NCBI GenBank assembly: GCA_015680685.1
Contig: MNCI01007798.1
Span: forward strand, 218,853 to 282,852
DNA length: 64,000 nt
DNA from: Gnetum montanum
Lineage: Eukaryota; Streptophyta; Gnetopsida; Gnetales; Gnetaceae
Reading direction: 5' to 3'
In this document: positions 1 through 9,835 of the stretch, in pieces
Position numbering within the stretch: position 1 is the first letter of the stretch
How the letters are laid out: the number at the start of each line of letters is the position of its first letter
Notes under the pieces: generated by a model
Told to the model about the DNA's origin: nothing
What the model saw: only the letters and a program-made list of their open reading frames with translations
Database searches by the model: none
Position numbers and translations under genes: made by a program

Positions 1-688
1 CTGGTCAAAGAAAACCCTATCCAAACCCTAGCCCAACCCTATAAATACCCTATCAATTCACACAAACTAGAGGGGGCAAGCAAGATAGAAGGCAAGAAGG
101 AGGAGAAGAAGAAGAAGATTGAAAGAGGCAAAGATTGGAGAGATTGGCAATTCTGAAGGAGGAGAAAATTTGCAATCCTTGGGCACTTGGCACATGTGAT
201 TTTTGGCTTCCAAGTATTTCTCCCATCCATCACATCTCATCATCATATCATCGCATCATATCATTCCGAGGCTAGGCATTTAACTTGCCATCCACACTTA
301 TGCAACTACGCTTTGACTGGTGCATATTCCTGTTTGAACAATACAATACTGTTTCATTATTGCCTCCCATTTACATTATTTAGTTCTATTTATGATTTAC
401 AAATATAGCTTTATTTATGCTTTATTTAGAATTCAATACGCTTTTTTTTACATTTTGTATCACCATTTGCATTCCGTTTACATACCGTTTACGATAACCC
501 CAGCGCTAGCCGTAGCTTACCCTCTGGGAAGTCCTTGGTTGATTTGCATGCAGACCATCCAAGGCACTCTGCCTTCATTTACTTTTCCAGCTTACCCTCA
601 GGTAAAGGCAAGGTCAGTTGTGGCTGCCTGATGATCTCTCGGTGTTTGTTTCCCTTCTAGCCTTACACCAACGATTTAGGTCAGTACA
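1..688 (+). repeat. 5' LTR of element A, partial
   Basis: Matches 7760-8443 with scattered substitutions. Ends in TCAGTACA immediately before the primer-binding site. About 685 bp of its 5' side, judged from the 3' copy, lie left of the window. Confidence 0.9.
40..47 (+). promoter_or_regulatory. TATA box of element A 5' LTR
   Basis: TATAAATA in an otherwise CCCTA-rich stretch. The same box sits at the equivalent place in the 3' LTR (7799-7806) and in both LTRs of element B (27907-27914 and 35192-35199). Such conservation fits the core promoter of the LTR. Confidence 0.7.
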
Positions 689-710
689 GTTTTTGGCACT
701 AGAAGGAGGG
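689..710 (+). other. Primer-binding site of element A
   Basis: TTGGCACTAGAAGGAGGG directly follows the LTR end. Element B (28774-28796) and T1 (59386-59409) carry nearly the same string at the same place. The matching tRNA was not identified by eye. Confidence 0.7.
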
Positions 711-874
711 CCAATTTCTTGTTATTGGTTAAAACCTCACTACCTATCAAAACCCATCCATCTTGCCCATTTTAGTCTCTTCATCCCTGTTGATCACACT
801 GAGCTTGTGTCACCCCATGCTACTACTTGCGATCCAACTCCATTCATCTACCCCAGTCCATTCATGTTTATCAG

Positions 875-966
875 GAATCCTCCCAAATCAACCCAGTAAC
901 ACTACCAATTGCTGACTTTNAGAATCCTCCCAAATCAACCCAGTAACACTACCAATTGCTGACTTT
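875..966. other. 45-bp exact duplication around a single N (likely assembly join)
   Basis: Bases 875-919 and 922-966 are identical and separated by N at 920 and one base. A single N between identical flanks is typical of two contigs abutted without merging their overlap. The element A leader is probably about 47 bp too long here. Confidence 0.75.
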
Positions 967-987
967 GGGGCTGAAGCTTCAAACCCT

Positions 988-3132
988 ATGACTGCTATGG
1001 AATCCATAACTGTTACTGAACACATAAATCCTGAAGGCTATACATGCCAATCCCTCAGGCTACAAGGCAAAGGCCCTATTCACGCAACTCTTACACCTGA
1101 GCAGTATAATTTTATCTATGTCAAGATCCAAGCCAACCTACGCATTGATCATATAGAGAGGGAAGCTAAGCGAGAATATGAATTCATCCACAAAGGAGGA
1201 CGTGAGTTTATCCCTTTAGGTTTTGACATAATCCCACTATTTAAAAACCATCATAAACTCATATCCCAACTTCTTATGGCTAGAAGTCAAGCCTTACAAC
1301 TACCTCCCATAGAGCCTCAAGATGAAGAAGATGACTTTGCAGCCCAATCTGAACATGGAGAATCATACCATACCGTTAGCCCCCATGCCCACACAAACCC
1401 ATTATTCCATCCTTTCCTAGAAGAAACTGTGTTTCCTTCTTCATCCACAAACACTGAGGACCTATTTCCCATTCCATTCCTATCTTCTCCGTGCTTAATG
1501 ACATTCACTCTGATGCATCCACTTCCATAATTCCTCCACCAATACAAGCCCAACAACTCACCCAAACCAACGTAGGGTCAATCCTCCACCCTCAAGTAAT
1601 TGGAATACCATCAATCATACTAGCTTCCCCATCCACCCATTACATACCCCAGATGCAAATTCATAGGGCACCATTGATTACTCCAACCCAACATGTTCAA
1701 GGTGTTACCTCACAACCTATAGTTGGGCAGTGGGCTCCACTGATAGTCTCAGTCCCGAATACCATCCCACCACAACAAATGTTAGCCCAACAACCTACTT
1801 TTCCACAAACAATGCAACAATTAAACCATTATCATCCACAATCAACTCAATCCTTTGGTTTTCCTACCACCCAAGAATGGGCAGACACACAAAAAATGAT
1901 GCACTCGTTGGCAAAAGAATTAAAACTTCTTAAAACTTTCAACAATGAGGAAGTCAAGGTACTAGATTTCTATCAAGATGACCCAATTAACCGCTTAGTT
2001 CCACCCTTGACCTTGCCAAAAGGAGTCTCATTACCTCAACTGACTAAGTACAATGGAGAAGGGGACTCAAATGCCCACCTAGTGATATTTAGAACTGAAA
2101 GCCTTTTACTTCAAGCATGGCCCCATGTAATCTTGCAAGTGTTTGCAATGTCCTTAATTGGAAAAGCCTTAGACTAGTATCGATCTTTACCCTGTAGCTC
2201 TATATCTTCTTTAGAGAATTTGCTGCATCAGTTTGTCACTCGTTTCAGGTACAGTTTGAAACCTGAAGCCACATTAGATAGCTTGATTTAAATTAAACAA
2301 GCACCATTAGAGCCAGCACAGAAATTTATTTAAAGATGGAGTGCAGCCTTAAATGAACTTCATGAACCTATCCTTGAAACATACTTGCTCTCTATCCTTA
2401 AGTTAGCCATAAATGACTTTATTAAGTCAAAACTTTACTACTTGAAAGCCTGCACATTGAGCTAAGCATTCGTACAAATCAAAGACATAGAAGAAGCGGC
2501 ACAAATAAGTAATAACCTAGCCTACTCAACTTTTAGGAGCCAATAGATGAGGAAAGATAAGTCCAAAACAACGGTAGCAGCAGTGGCTCAGGGAAAATAA
2601 CCTGTTATCCCAAACAACTATGAAAGAACCACACCCACTCATACACCTAAAAATTCCTCAAATAGAAATAACAACACAGGTCATGCACGTACCTTCAAAA
2701 GGAAAGACCCTGCTCAATACACACCATTGCCCATGAAGTCTTCACAACTACTTGATCAACTTCTAAAGGCTGGGCTAATTCAACACAAACAAATATCTCC
2801 TGCAGCCTCACAAAGACATGATCTCTTTTGCGAATTGGCCAAAAATCGAGCCTTAGTTACAGCCAACGAACCTCCCATTCCTAAAGGCTTTAGGTAAGAT
2901 AGGTTTTGTGAATATCATGAATGGTGTGGTCATGGGACTGATTACTGCTTTGCATTGAAACAAGACATACAATGCATGATAGATGGGGGCGAAGTAGTGT
3001 TCAATGAGACAAACCCGATAAGGCCTCAAAACCAATCTATGGGGGTCTACAAGGATCCTCTCAATACCAAAACCAACGATGCCCCATATGTGATTAATAT
3101 TATCCATATGGAAAATAGACAAGATGTTCCGT
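988..3132 (+). pseudogene. Gag of element A (frameshifted, several stops)
   Basis: The first part reads from ATG 988 to 1530. The frame then shifts by overlap into one that starts at 1491 and continues, with stops, to the protease. The shifted frame holds a Pro/Gln-rich stretch, then a retrotransposon gag domain around 1950-2500 (LPQLTKYNGEGD, then LHQFVTRFRY). At about 2900-2990 is a knuckle of the C-x2-H...GH-x-T-x2-C type followed by ALK. This is the Gag layout of Tat/Ogre-like Ty3/gypsy elements. In-frame stops include TAG 2175-2177 in place of an expected Trp and several TAA/TAG at expected Gln positions. Element B has a homologous but more decayed Gag at 29245-31200. Confidence 0.8.
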
Positions 3133-3362
3133 GAAGACCTTTTGTGATTTGGAGGCCTTCAGAAAACACACCTACCCCAACATCTCCTCAAACCCCTTTT
3201 ATCACATGCATGTCCCCCACACCATCAAAATCATTCATCATCTGCATACCTCCTTTAGTTTCCACCACAACAAACATACCATCTAAAAACCGACCCATTC
3301 CCTTTGTGGTCTAGGTGCCAAAACACCCTAGAACATAATCCACCTCCACCTCTCGATGACCT

Positions 3363-4616
3363 TTGCGAGAACTTCTTGCTAATAGGCTAATAAGAGAGTG
3401 CTTGGAAAAAGAAAAAAGAGAGAGCATGGAGAGAGAAAACCATGGACACGAATTAGGATTGCCAAAGCCTACACCACTAAACACCATCTCCATGAGTTCA
3501 TCCATTAATGAGCCTAGTACAAGTCACCAAAACCAAGATGAAGTTACAAGTCATATCCCAAACCCAACATTCTTAGCTACTAACATAAAAACCCCTCCAT
3601 GAGAAATACGAATGCTAGGTCAAATGGACCAAATCTCTATGGATAAGAATGTCCCAAATGGAAAAGACCTAGCAAATGCGTTGACCCAGCTTACACAAGC
3701 CTTAAAACAAAAGAATACTTCTTTAAGTTTGTATGACCTAGTAATGACTTCACCGGTACATCGAGAGCCTCTCGTACAAATGCTAACTTCGATTCCTGTT
3801 AGTGAGGATCTTCCTGCAGATGAACCATCAATTTATGCAGTATTATCCCCACAACTTCAGGAATCAAATACCACATCCTTAGAGTTTCGCATTAAGGACA
3901 TTAAGCTAGATGAGAAAATAGGGGAAATCACCATGGCCCCTATGTTCATAACAATACAGGTTGATCATTTCAAAATACGTAGGGTGCATGTCAATGATGG
4001 TGCAGCAACAAATGTAATACCTTTTTCTATCATCAAAAAATTGGGACTCATCAAACAAGTACGACCCACAACAACCTCTTTCTTGAGATCCTTCAATGGT
4101 TCCCGTGTGGGAGTGAAAGGCATGATTACCTTAGATTTCATAGCCGGAGACCAATTCCCTACATCAGTTGAATTCATAGTGGTTGATAAAATTCCAGAGA
4201 TTAATCTGATCCTAGGATGACCTTGGCTAGCTCAACTTAAAGCTGTATCTTCACCAATCTATCAGGAGATACATCTACCTTACGAGGGTGTTGAGATCAT
4301 CATACATGGGGAAACAACACCATCGATCACTTCCTCATACCTTGAGGTAGGTCAAGAGTCAGAAATTGAGTTTGTTAAGCCTAAGCTAGAAACCATGAAC
4401 ATATATCAGAACATGAACCCAACATTGACTCACAATCCAACTAGCACTGAAGAAACACAAGAAGACACAGACATAGGAGCCATTCCTGCTGATGTTTCTT
4501 GGTCAGAATTATCATTTGACATCACCGATGAAGAGGAAGGTGAATATAAGATCATACCCATACACCTAGCACCACGTGTTAAGTTACAAAAGATCAAGAG
4601 GCAGCTCAACAACTAG
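3363..4616 (+). pseudogene. Aspartic protease region of element A
   Basis: Read in the same frame as the main gag segment: a charged linker (3363-3602), then 3612-4220 and on to TAG 4614-4616. The active-site stretch is VHVNDGAATNVIP with the Asp codon at 3996-3998. The usual downstream LILGRPWL appears as LILG, stop (TGA 4218-4220), PWL, consistent with Arg CGA changed to TGA. The family normally continues into RT, but here coding stops after an acidic tail and a repeat array follows. The DGA active site resembles the DGGS-type proteases of Tat/Ogre elements. Confidence 0.75.
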
Positions 4617-4628
4617 AATGAATGAGAT

Positions 4629-4871
4629 GAACTGTCCAAAATGACATTAAACTATGAACTATCCGAAATGACGTTAAACTATGAACTGTCCCAAATGACG
4701 TTAAACTATGAACTGTCCAAAATGACGTTAAACTACAAACTATCCAAAATGATGTTAAACTACAAATTGTCCGAAATGAAGTTAAACTACAAACTGTCCG
4801 AAATGATGTTAAACTACGAAATATCCCAAATGACATTAAACTATAAAATGTCCAAAATGACGTTAAACTAG
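4629..4871 (+). repeat. Array 1 of element A: nine 27-bp units
   Basis: Nine tandem units of exactly 27 bp, consensus GAACTRTCC + RAAATGACGTTAAACTAY, with no length variation. Because 27 is nine codons, the array encodes a nine-residue repeat of the type MTLNYELSE. It is in the same frame as the protease, after two in-frame stops (4614 and 4623). The DNA core ATGACNTTAAACTA recurs in degenerate form through the rest of the 3' region. Confidence 0.9.
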
Positions 4872-5410
4872 CCATGGTCAGAAATGGCCAGTTCCATTTA
4901 AAACTTCTTGAAAACGTTACTACCTTTGGCCCACCATGGCATAAAACTGGTAATCCTTTCTTTAACAACAGATGCAATAGTCAATCAATACTTTAAACTG
5001 ATGTACCAAGCCCGAAATGGCTTTAAAATAGAGCCAACAAATTACAGATTTACAAACTCCCATCATCTTACATTGAATTTTTGCTTACAAGTTACAACTT
5101 ATGATTTAGATTCTTGCATGGTCGTTGCCTTCTTTTCCAAGTATTTACCTTACATCTTGCCTTACACTTTAGAAATTTATGTTACATTTAGTTGCACACA
5201 TATACTCTAGAAAACAAAGAAAAAAAATAAAAAAAACAACGTCAAACTACAAAAATACATTGCCCGAAAAGGCCTTAAACTAGCTTACGGCCTGAAACGA
5301 CCTAAAACTATCATTTTTTTGTGTTGCTTTTCTGTCATTCATACATTCTAACTCTATGTATGGAAGGTGTTGCTTGATGTTGTTTTCTTTCTAGTTGATT
5401 TTTTTTGTAG
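4872..5410 (+). other. Spacer with scattered core-motif copies, element A
   Basis: No gene. Degenerate copies of the core occur, for example CGAAATGGCTTTAAAATA near 5013 and GAAAAGGCCTTAAACTAG near 5264. The stretch ends in a T-rich tract and TGTAG just before the conserved block at 5411. Confidence 0.6.
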
Positions 5411-5467
5411 GATCTCGCAGGCACATAGCATGACCATGCATGCAACAACACACTTTACACAAGCAAG
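5411..5467 (+). other. Conserved block 1 of element A, splice-like edges
   Basis: 57 nt preceded by a pyrimidine-rich tract plus TTTTTGTAG and followed by AAG|GTATCC. Element B has a 57-nt counterpart at 33131-33187 with the same TTTTTGTAG acceptor-like edge and GTAAG after it. The surrounding arrays diverge while this block is kept, which suggests an exon or an RNA element. This is inference; no transcript data are available here. Confidence 0.45.
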
Positions 5468-5486
5468 GTATCCATTAGTCCCCTAT

Positions 5487-5960
5487 GACTATAAACTGGC
5501 AAAGACAATCCTGGATCATGACTTAAAACTGATACCACAAAAAAGTCTTGGCATCATGACTTAAAACTAATACCATAGAAAAGTCTTGGATCATGATTTT
5601 AAACTGATACCACAAAATAGTCCTTGCATCATGACTTAAAATTGATACCATAGAATAGTCTTGGCATCATGACTTAAAACTAATACCACAGAATAGTCCT
5701 GGATCATGACCTAAAACTGATACCACAGAGACATGTCCGGTATGACACTAAACTACTACGTCCGTCTACCATGACATGAAACTAGCATCCAAAGTCCACT
5801 AAGACTATAAATTAGTTTTCCTCTTCACAGTCTGCTATGACTATAAACTATGCCACGACGCTAAACTGGCACCGTCCAAGGGGTTATGATGTGAAACTAA
5901 TCCACAACAGTCCACTAAGACTATAAATTGGTGACATCATCAAAGACTAGGCAAAATTTG
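5487..5960 (+). repeat. Array 2 of element A: ATGACTTAAAACTRATACC units
   Basis: About six units of 40-44 bp between about 5512 and 5735, each with ATGACTTAAAACT + RATACCA, followed by looser copies (GACTATAAACTA, GACGCTAAACTGGC) to about 5960. The core is the same as in array 1, with different spacers. Confidence 0.8.
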
Positions 5961-6163
5961 AAAAGATCTATTATTGCAGTTGGCTGTGCCTGTTCCACAA
6001 AGACTTGTTGCATGATTCATCTCATGGGGCCTAATGAAACTGATGTTGTGCATGATTTTGTTTGCTTTGAAAGTTGCATGTGGTGACTCCATCTCCTTAT
6101 TTAAAGTGTTTAGCTGACTGTTTCATTTTTGGTTTTCTTTTCTTCTTGGAGTTGTGTTTGTAG

Positions 6164-6215
6164 GATGACACTTCTGAGGCATTCGTGCATAGATGCACTT
6201 CATCATGACGACAAG
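6164..6215 (+). other. Conserved block 2 of element A, splice-like edges
   Basis: 52 nt preceded by TTCTTGGAGTTGTGTTTGTAG and followed by GTATCAC. The acceptor-side sequence is almost identical in element B before 33740, but in B the donor-side GT is lost. The stretch from 6216 to 7057 holds no recognisable gene. Confidence 0.45.
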
Positions 6216-7057
6216 GTATCACATTTTTTCTGAAGCATGCGACTGGGTTAATTAATCTGTTCATAAGTACATTCCCAACTCCTGATACATTCCCTATTCC
6301 CCATCATGATCCTTTATCCTATCCAATTATATCCCCTTGATACATTCTACTCACCACAAAACTCTTAATACACTATTGCATACTGTAGCTCTCTAAGCAG
6401 CCACAACGCAAAACACAGTACACAATGCATGACATAAAATACAAGTGCTCAAACATGAGCATAGTAAAAAAGGAAAGCTCTTTCAAAAAGATCAAGAAAA
6501 GAAAAAAAATAGAACAAAAAAAAGGTCAAAGAGAAAAATGCACAAAAAGATCTTTAAGACCCCGTTGACATCATAAACAAAAGACTATTGGTCATTCTCA
6601 TACAAGCCCTAGGCAAGAAGGCAGTTGTTTGAAAAAATAGTTACACTCATGTCTCAAAGAGATCATGTTGCACATCATTACATGGCTTTGGCTGTTTACA
6701 ACGGGCCCTACAAATACTCTATAAGAGTCCCACTTCTCCAAAGAATGCACCTCCTATGTCTTGGTTCCAAGTCTAATGAAAACTTGGTTGTTGACAAGGA
6801 CCAATGACATGACTTGTGCACAAAAGAGCATTCCTCTTCCAAAAATCCCAGCAGCAATCATAGCCCTTAACCTTCTAGCTTCCCTGGTTACAACCGATTC
6901 CCTTGCATCTTGAAACACATTCCCTCAATCCCATGTACTTTCGAAAATGGTGCGATGATACCCAGCCAAGGGCCGACAGTTAATGTTTGATGCTTTATTT
7001 CTCATGGTGTTTTGCACTTCCTTGTCGATGCCTCTGAGGTGGATTCCTCCAGATGTC

Positions 7058-7073
7058 AACAAAGAGGGGCCAA
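7058..7073 (+). other. Polypurine tract of element A
   Basis: AACAAAGAGGGGCCAA immediately before the 3' LTR start TGAAACACC. Element B has the matching AACAAACAGGGGCCAA at 34639-34654. Confidence 0.75.
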
Positions 7074-8443
7074 TGAAACACCACTAATTTTGGCCTAGCA
7101 CATTTAGACAAGAATCAAGCTAAGTCATGCTACTGCCCAACATGAGTACAGTGTGACCAAACTTGGAGGCCTCCAAAATAGCCCCCGATGCTCCATGATT
7201 CAACAGGAAAGGTTCCCCTGAGGCCCACAGGTGAATGCACCAACTTCCAGCATCTAGAATTAAAACTTTCAGGTTCAAAATGTTTGGTTTTGGCTAAGTA
7301 CACTTTGGTTACTTTTTCAAACGCTGCACAGCGTAAGGATCAGCGTCACCAATTTTTAGAGCCCCAAAATTGAGCCAAAATGACTTGATTTTAAGGGTGT
7401 AAGTCATCCTCAAGGTCCACTATTGATAACTATGGGTCCCAGCCTTTAGAAATTCTAGATTTCAGCTCAAAATTGCAATTTTTGGAGGTCACACTGCAAG
7501 TCACGCTGGATGCTAGACAAGCGAGGCGGTGTTAATCATTCTTGATTTTCTTTTTCAAGAAATCTGTAAAATGGCAAAGGGATATGAAAGCCCATGAAAA
7601 ATCAGGTCAAATATTCAGCAATAAATAAATAAATATAATTTTTCCAAGTGGGCCAGAGTTAAATTTTTTAAATTTTTTTTATCGCTTGAGGGCTTGTATT
7701 TCTAATTTGTATTTTTTTTATGGGCTTGAATGACCCACAAATTGTAAAATACATTGAACCTGGTCAAAGAAAACACTAGCCAGACCCTAGCCCAACCCTA
7801 TAAATACCCTATCAATTCACACAAACTAGAGGGGGCAAGAAAGAGAGAAGGAAAAAAGGAGAAGAAGAAGAAGAAGATTGGAAGAGGCAAAGATTGGAGA
7901 GATTGGCAATTCTGAAGGACAGAATTTGCAATCCTTGGGCACTCGACACATATGATTTTTGGCTTCCAATTATTTCTCCTATCCATCCCATCTCATCATC
8001 ATATCATCACATCATATCATTCTAGGGCTAGGTGTTTGACTTGTCATCCACACTTGTGCAACTACGCTTTGACCGGTGCATATTCCTGTTTGAAAAATAC
8101 AATACAGTTTCATTATCGCCTCCCATTTACATTGTTTAGTTTTGTTTATGCTTTACAAATATAGCTTTATTTATGCTTTATTTATAATTCAGTATGCTTT
8201 GTTTACATTTTTTATCGCTGTTTGCATTCCGTTTACATATCGTTTACGATAACCCCAGCGCTAGCCATAGCTTACACTCAGGAAAGTCCTTGGTTGATTT
8301 GCATGTAGACCATCCAAGGCACTCTGCCTTCATTTACTTCTCCAGCTTGTCCTCGGGTGAAGGCAGGGTTAGCTATGGCTACTCGATGATTTCTCAGTGT
8401 TTGTTTCCCTTCCAGCCTTACATCGACAATTTAGGTCAATATA
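7074..8443 (+). repeat. 3' LTR of element A
   Basis: Starts TGAAACACCAC after the polypurine tract and ends GTCAATATA, about 1370 bp, with a TATA box at 7799-7806. The terminal CA of the 5' copy is TA here. The start is shared with the element B LTR (TGAAATACCAC), so A and B are related families. Confidence 0.85.
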
Positions 8444-9835
8444 CCTATCTATCAGCTTTCCCGCTAACACTATCAAAGAAACCAAACTACCACAATCACA
8501 ACTTAGTTTAGCATAACCACTGATGAGACAAGGCATTTAATAGTTATGTGTTACACATTACATACTAATTCATGATCCTATTGTGATTGTTGTAGGAAGC
8601 ATGGACTAGAAGTGGGACTATCTTCACCAAGGATGATGCAGTTGTACCACACAATGAGGACCATTTGTGATTGAAGGATCTCTTCTCTCTCTCTCATTCT
8701 CTTGCTACCAAGAGGTGTTGGATGTCAATATTCTCCAAGGTGTTCAATCCTCTTCCCATGAACACCCAATGTTGTAAAAATTGTAATTCTATACACTTGG
8801 GCACTCAGAGTTTGTATGTCTATTTCAACTGAGTCAGTTTGTCATGTTAGTTAATAATCCCATACCTTCCCAATATGTTATATTATAAATAACTTGTTCC
8901 TCATCTTATTCACTTGAGGATAAATTTTTATTCAATTATGGAGGCATGATGAACCATTATTTATGTCAGTTACAACATTGGGTACATGACCTTGAGGCCT
9001 CAACATCGCATACATGACATTGAGGCCTAGATCTGATGTTGGATATCCAAAATCAAGGTATATTTTCCAAGAATATGGATATCATGCTTGGGCTTCCATT
9101 TGGAGTTAGGTTTGGATCATTTTTAAAGAGAGTAGTGAAGCTCTTGTAGTTTATTTTTCTGAGAGTTAGAATATTTTCTAAGTGCTTGTAGAAGGATTCT
9201 TAAGTGTGTATGGTTCTTTGTGCAAGCATTGATGTACCTCAATGCAGCAATGTGGTGGGAATAAAATGAACTCTTTTGACAATCCTTGCAACACTGAGAA
9301 TAGCTCAATATTTTCTATAATGCATTCTACTTTCTTATTCTTTACTTTAATACATTTAATTAAGTAATTTATTTTTAGAAATTAATTAACACAACCATGA
9401 ACACTTTGAGCATTCATATAGTACTTGGTAACTTAACAATGCTTAACATTGGGTAGTCTAGTAATGCTTAACATTGTGTAGCCTAGAAATGCTATATGTG
9501 TTCAGGATGTGTCTAGAAAAATGGAGTAGTTACTTGTGTTAAGCTAGCTAGGTAATAGACATTAGTTTCAATCTACTCTACCCTTTATTCTTGTTGTAGG
9601 CAATTACTTCCATAAAACATAAAACAATAAAAATTTATATATCTTAATTACACTTAAATCATACCCTTGAACCTTACAAGTGTAGTTGGGAAGACAACAA
9701 ATGTTCTCAATGCCATTTCAATTCTTAGAGAAACTAGTGTATGGGATGACTATAGGTTCACAGAATTTGACTAGATCACATATAATGCCTTAGTGATTCA
9801 TATGATTGAACATAGGGGTACCTTGCCACTCATCA
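8444..9835 (+). mobile_element. X1a: 3' tail and 3' LTR of an Athila-like element
   Basis: 8444-8946 is non-coding internal sequence. Its last 100 bp (TAATAATCCCATACCTTCCC, then a purine-rich stretch) match the sequence before the X1b LTR at 14867 and, inverted, the sequence right of 42511. The LTR is 8947-9835 (889 bp), TGATGAAC...ACTCATCA. The same LTR family occurs at 14867-15745 (+), 41576-42511 (-) and 54070-55005 (-). The 5' part of this copy would lie left of element A, outside the window. Confidence 0.7.

Larger units (their letters stand above)
1..8443 (+). mobile_element. Element A: gag-protease-only LTR retrotransposon (Ty3/gypsy, Tat-like)
   Basis: The sequence at 1-688 recurs at 7760-8443, so these are the two LTRs; the left part of the 5' LTR lies outside the window. 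Between them, in order, are a primer-binding site, a gag domain, a C/H-rich knuckle, an aspartic protease, two arrays of short repeats, two conserved blocks with splice-like edges and a polypurine tract. No reverse transcriptase, RNase H or integrase remnant is visible in any frame, so the element is non-autonomous or lost pol long ago. Element B at 27351-36083 has the same plan, which argues that loss of pol is ancestral rather than accidental. It appears inserted near the 3' end of an X-family element whose tail follows at 8444. Confidence 0.85.

Noticed and set aside
4629-4871. CRISPR-like array
   Set aside because: Units are contiguous tandem repeats without unique spacers, in a plant retrotransposon.
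4606-4977. Minus-strand frame with a repeated SLTSF-type peptide
   Set aside because: It is the opposite strand of the 27-bp array; repeats without stops give such frames automatically.
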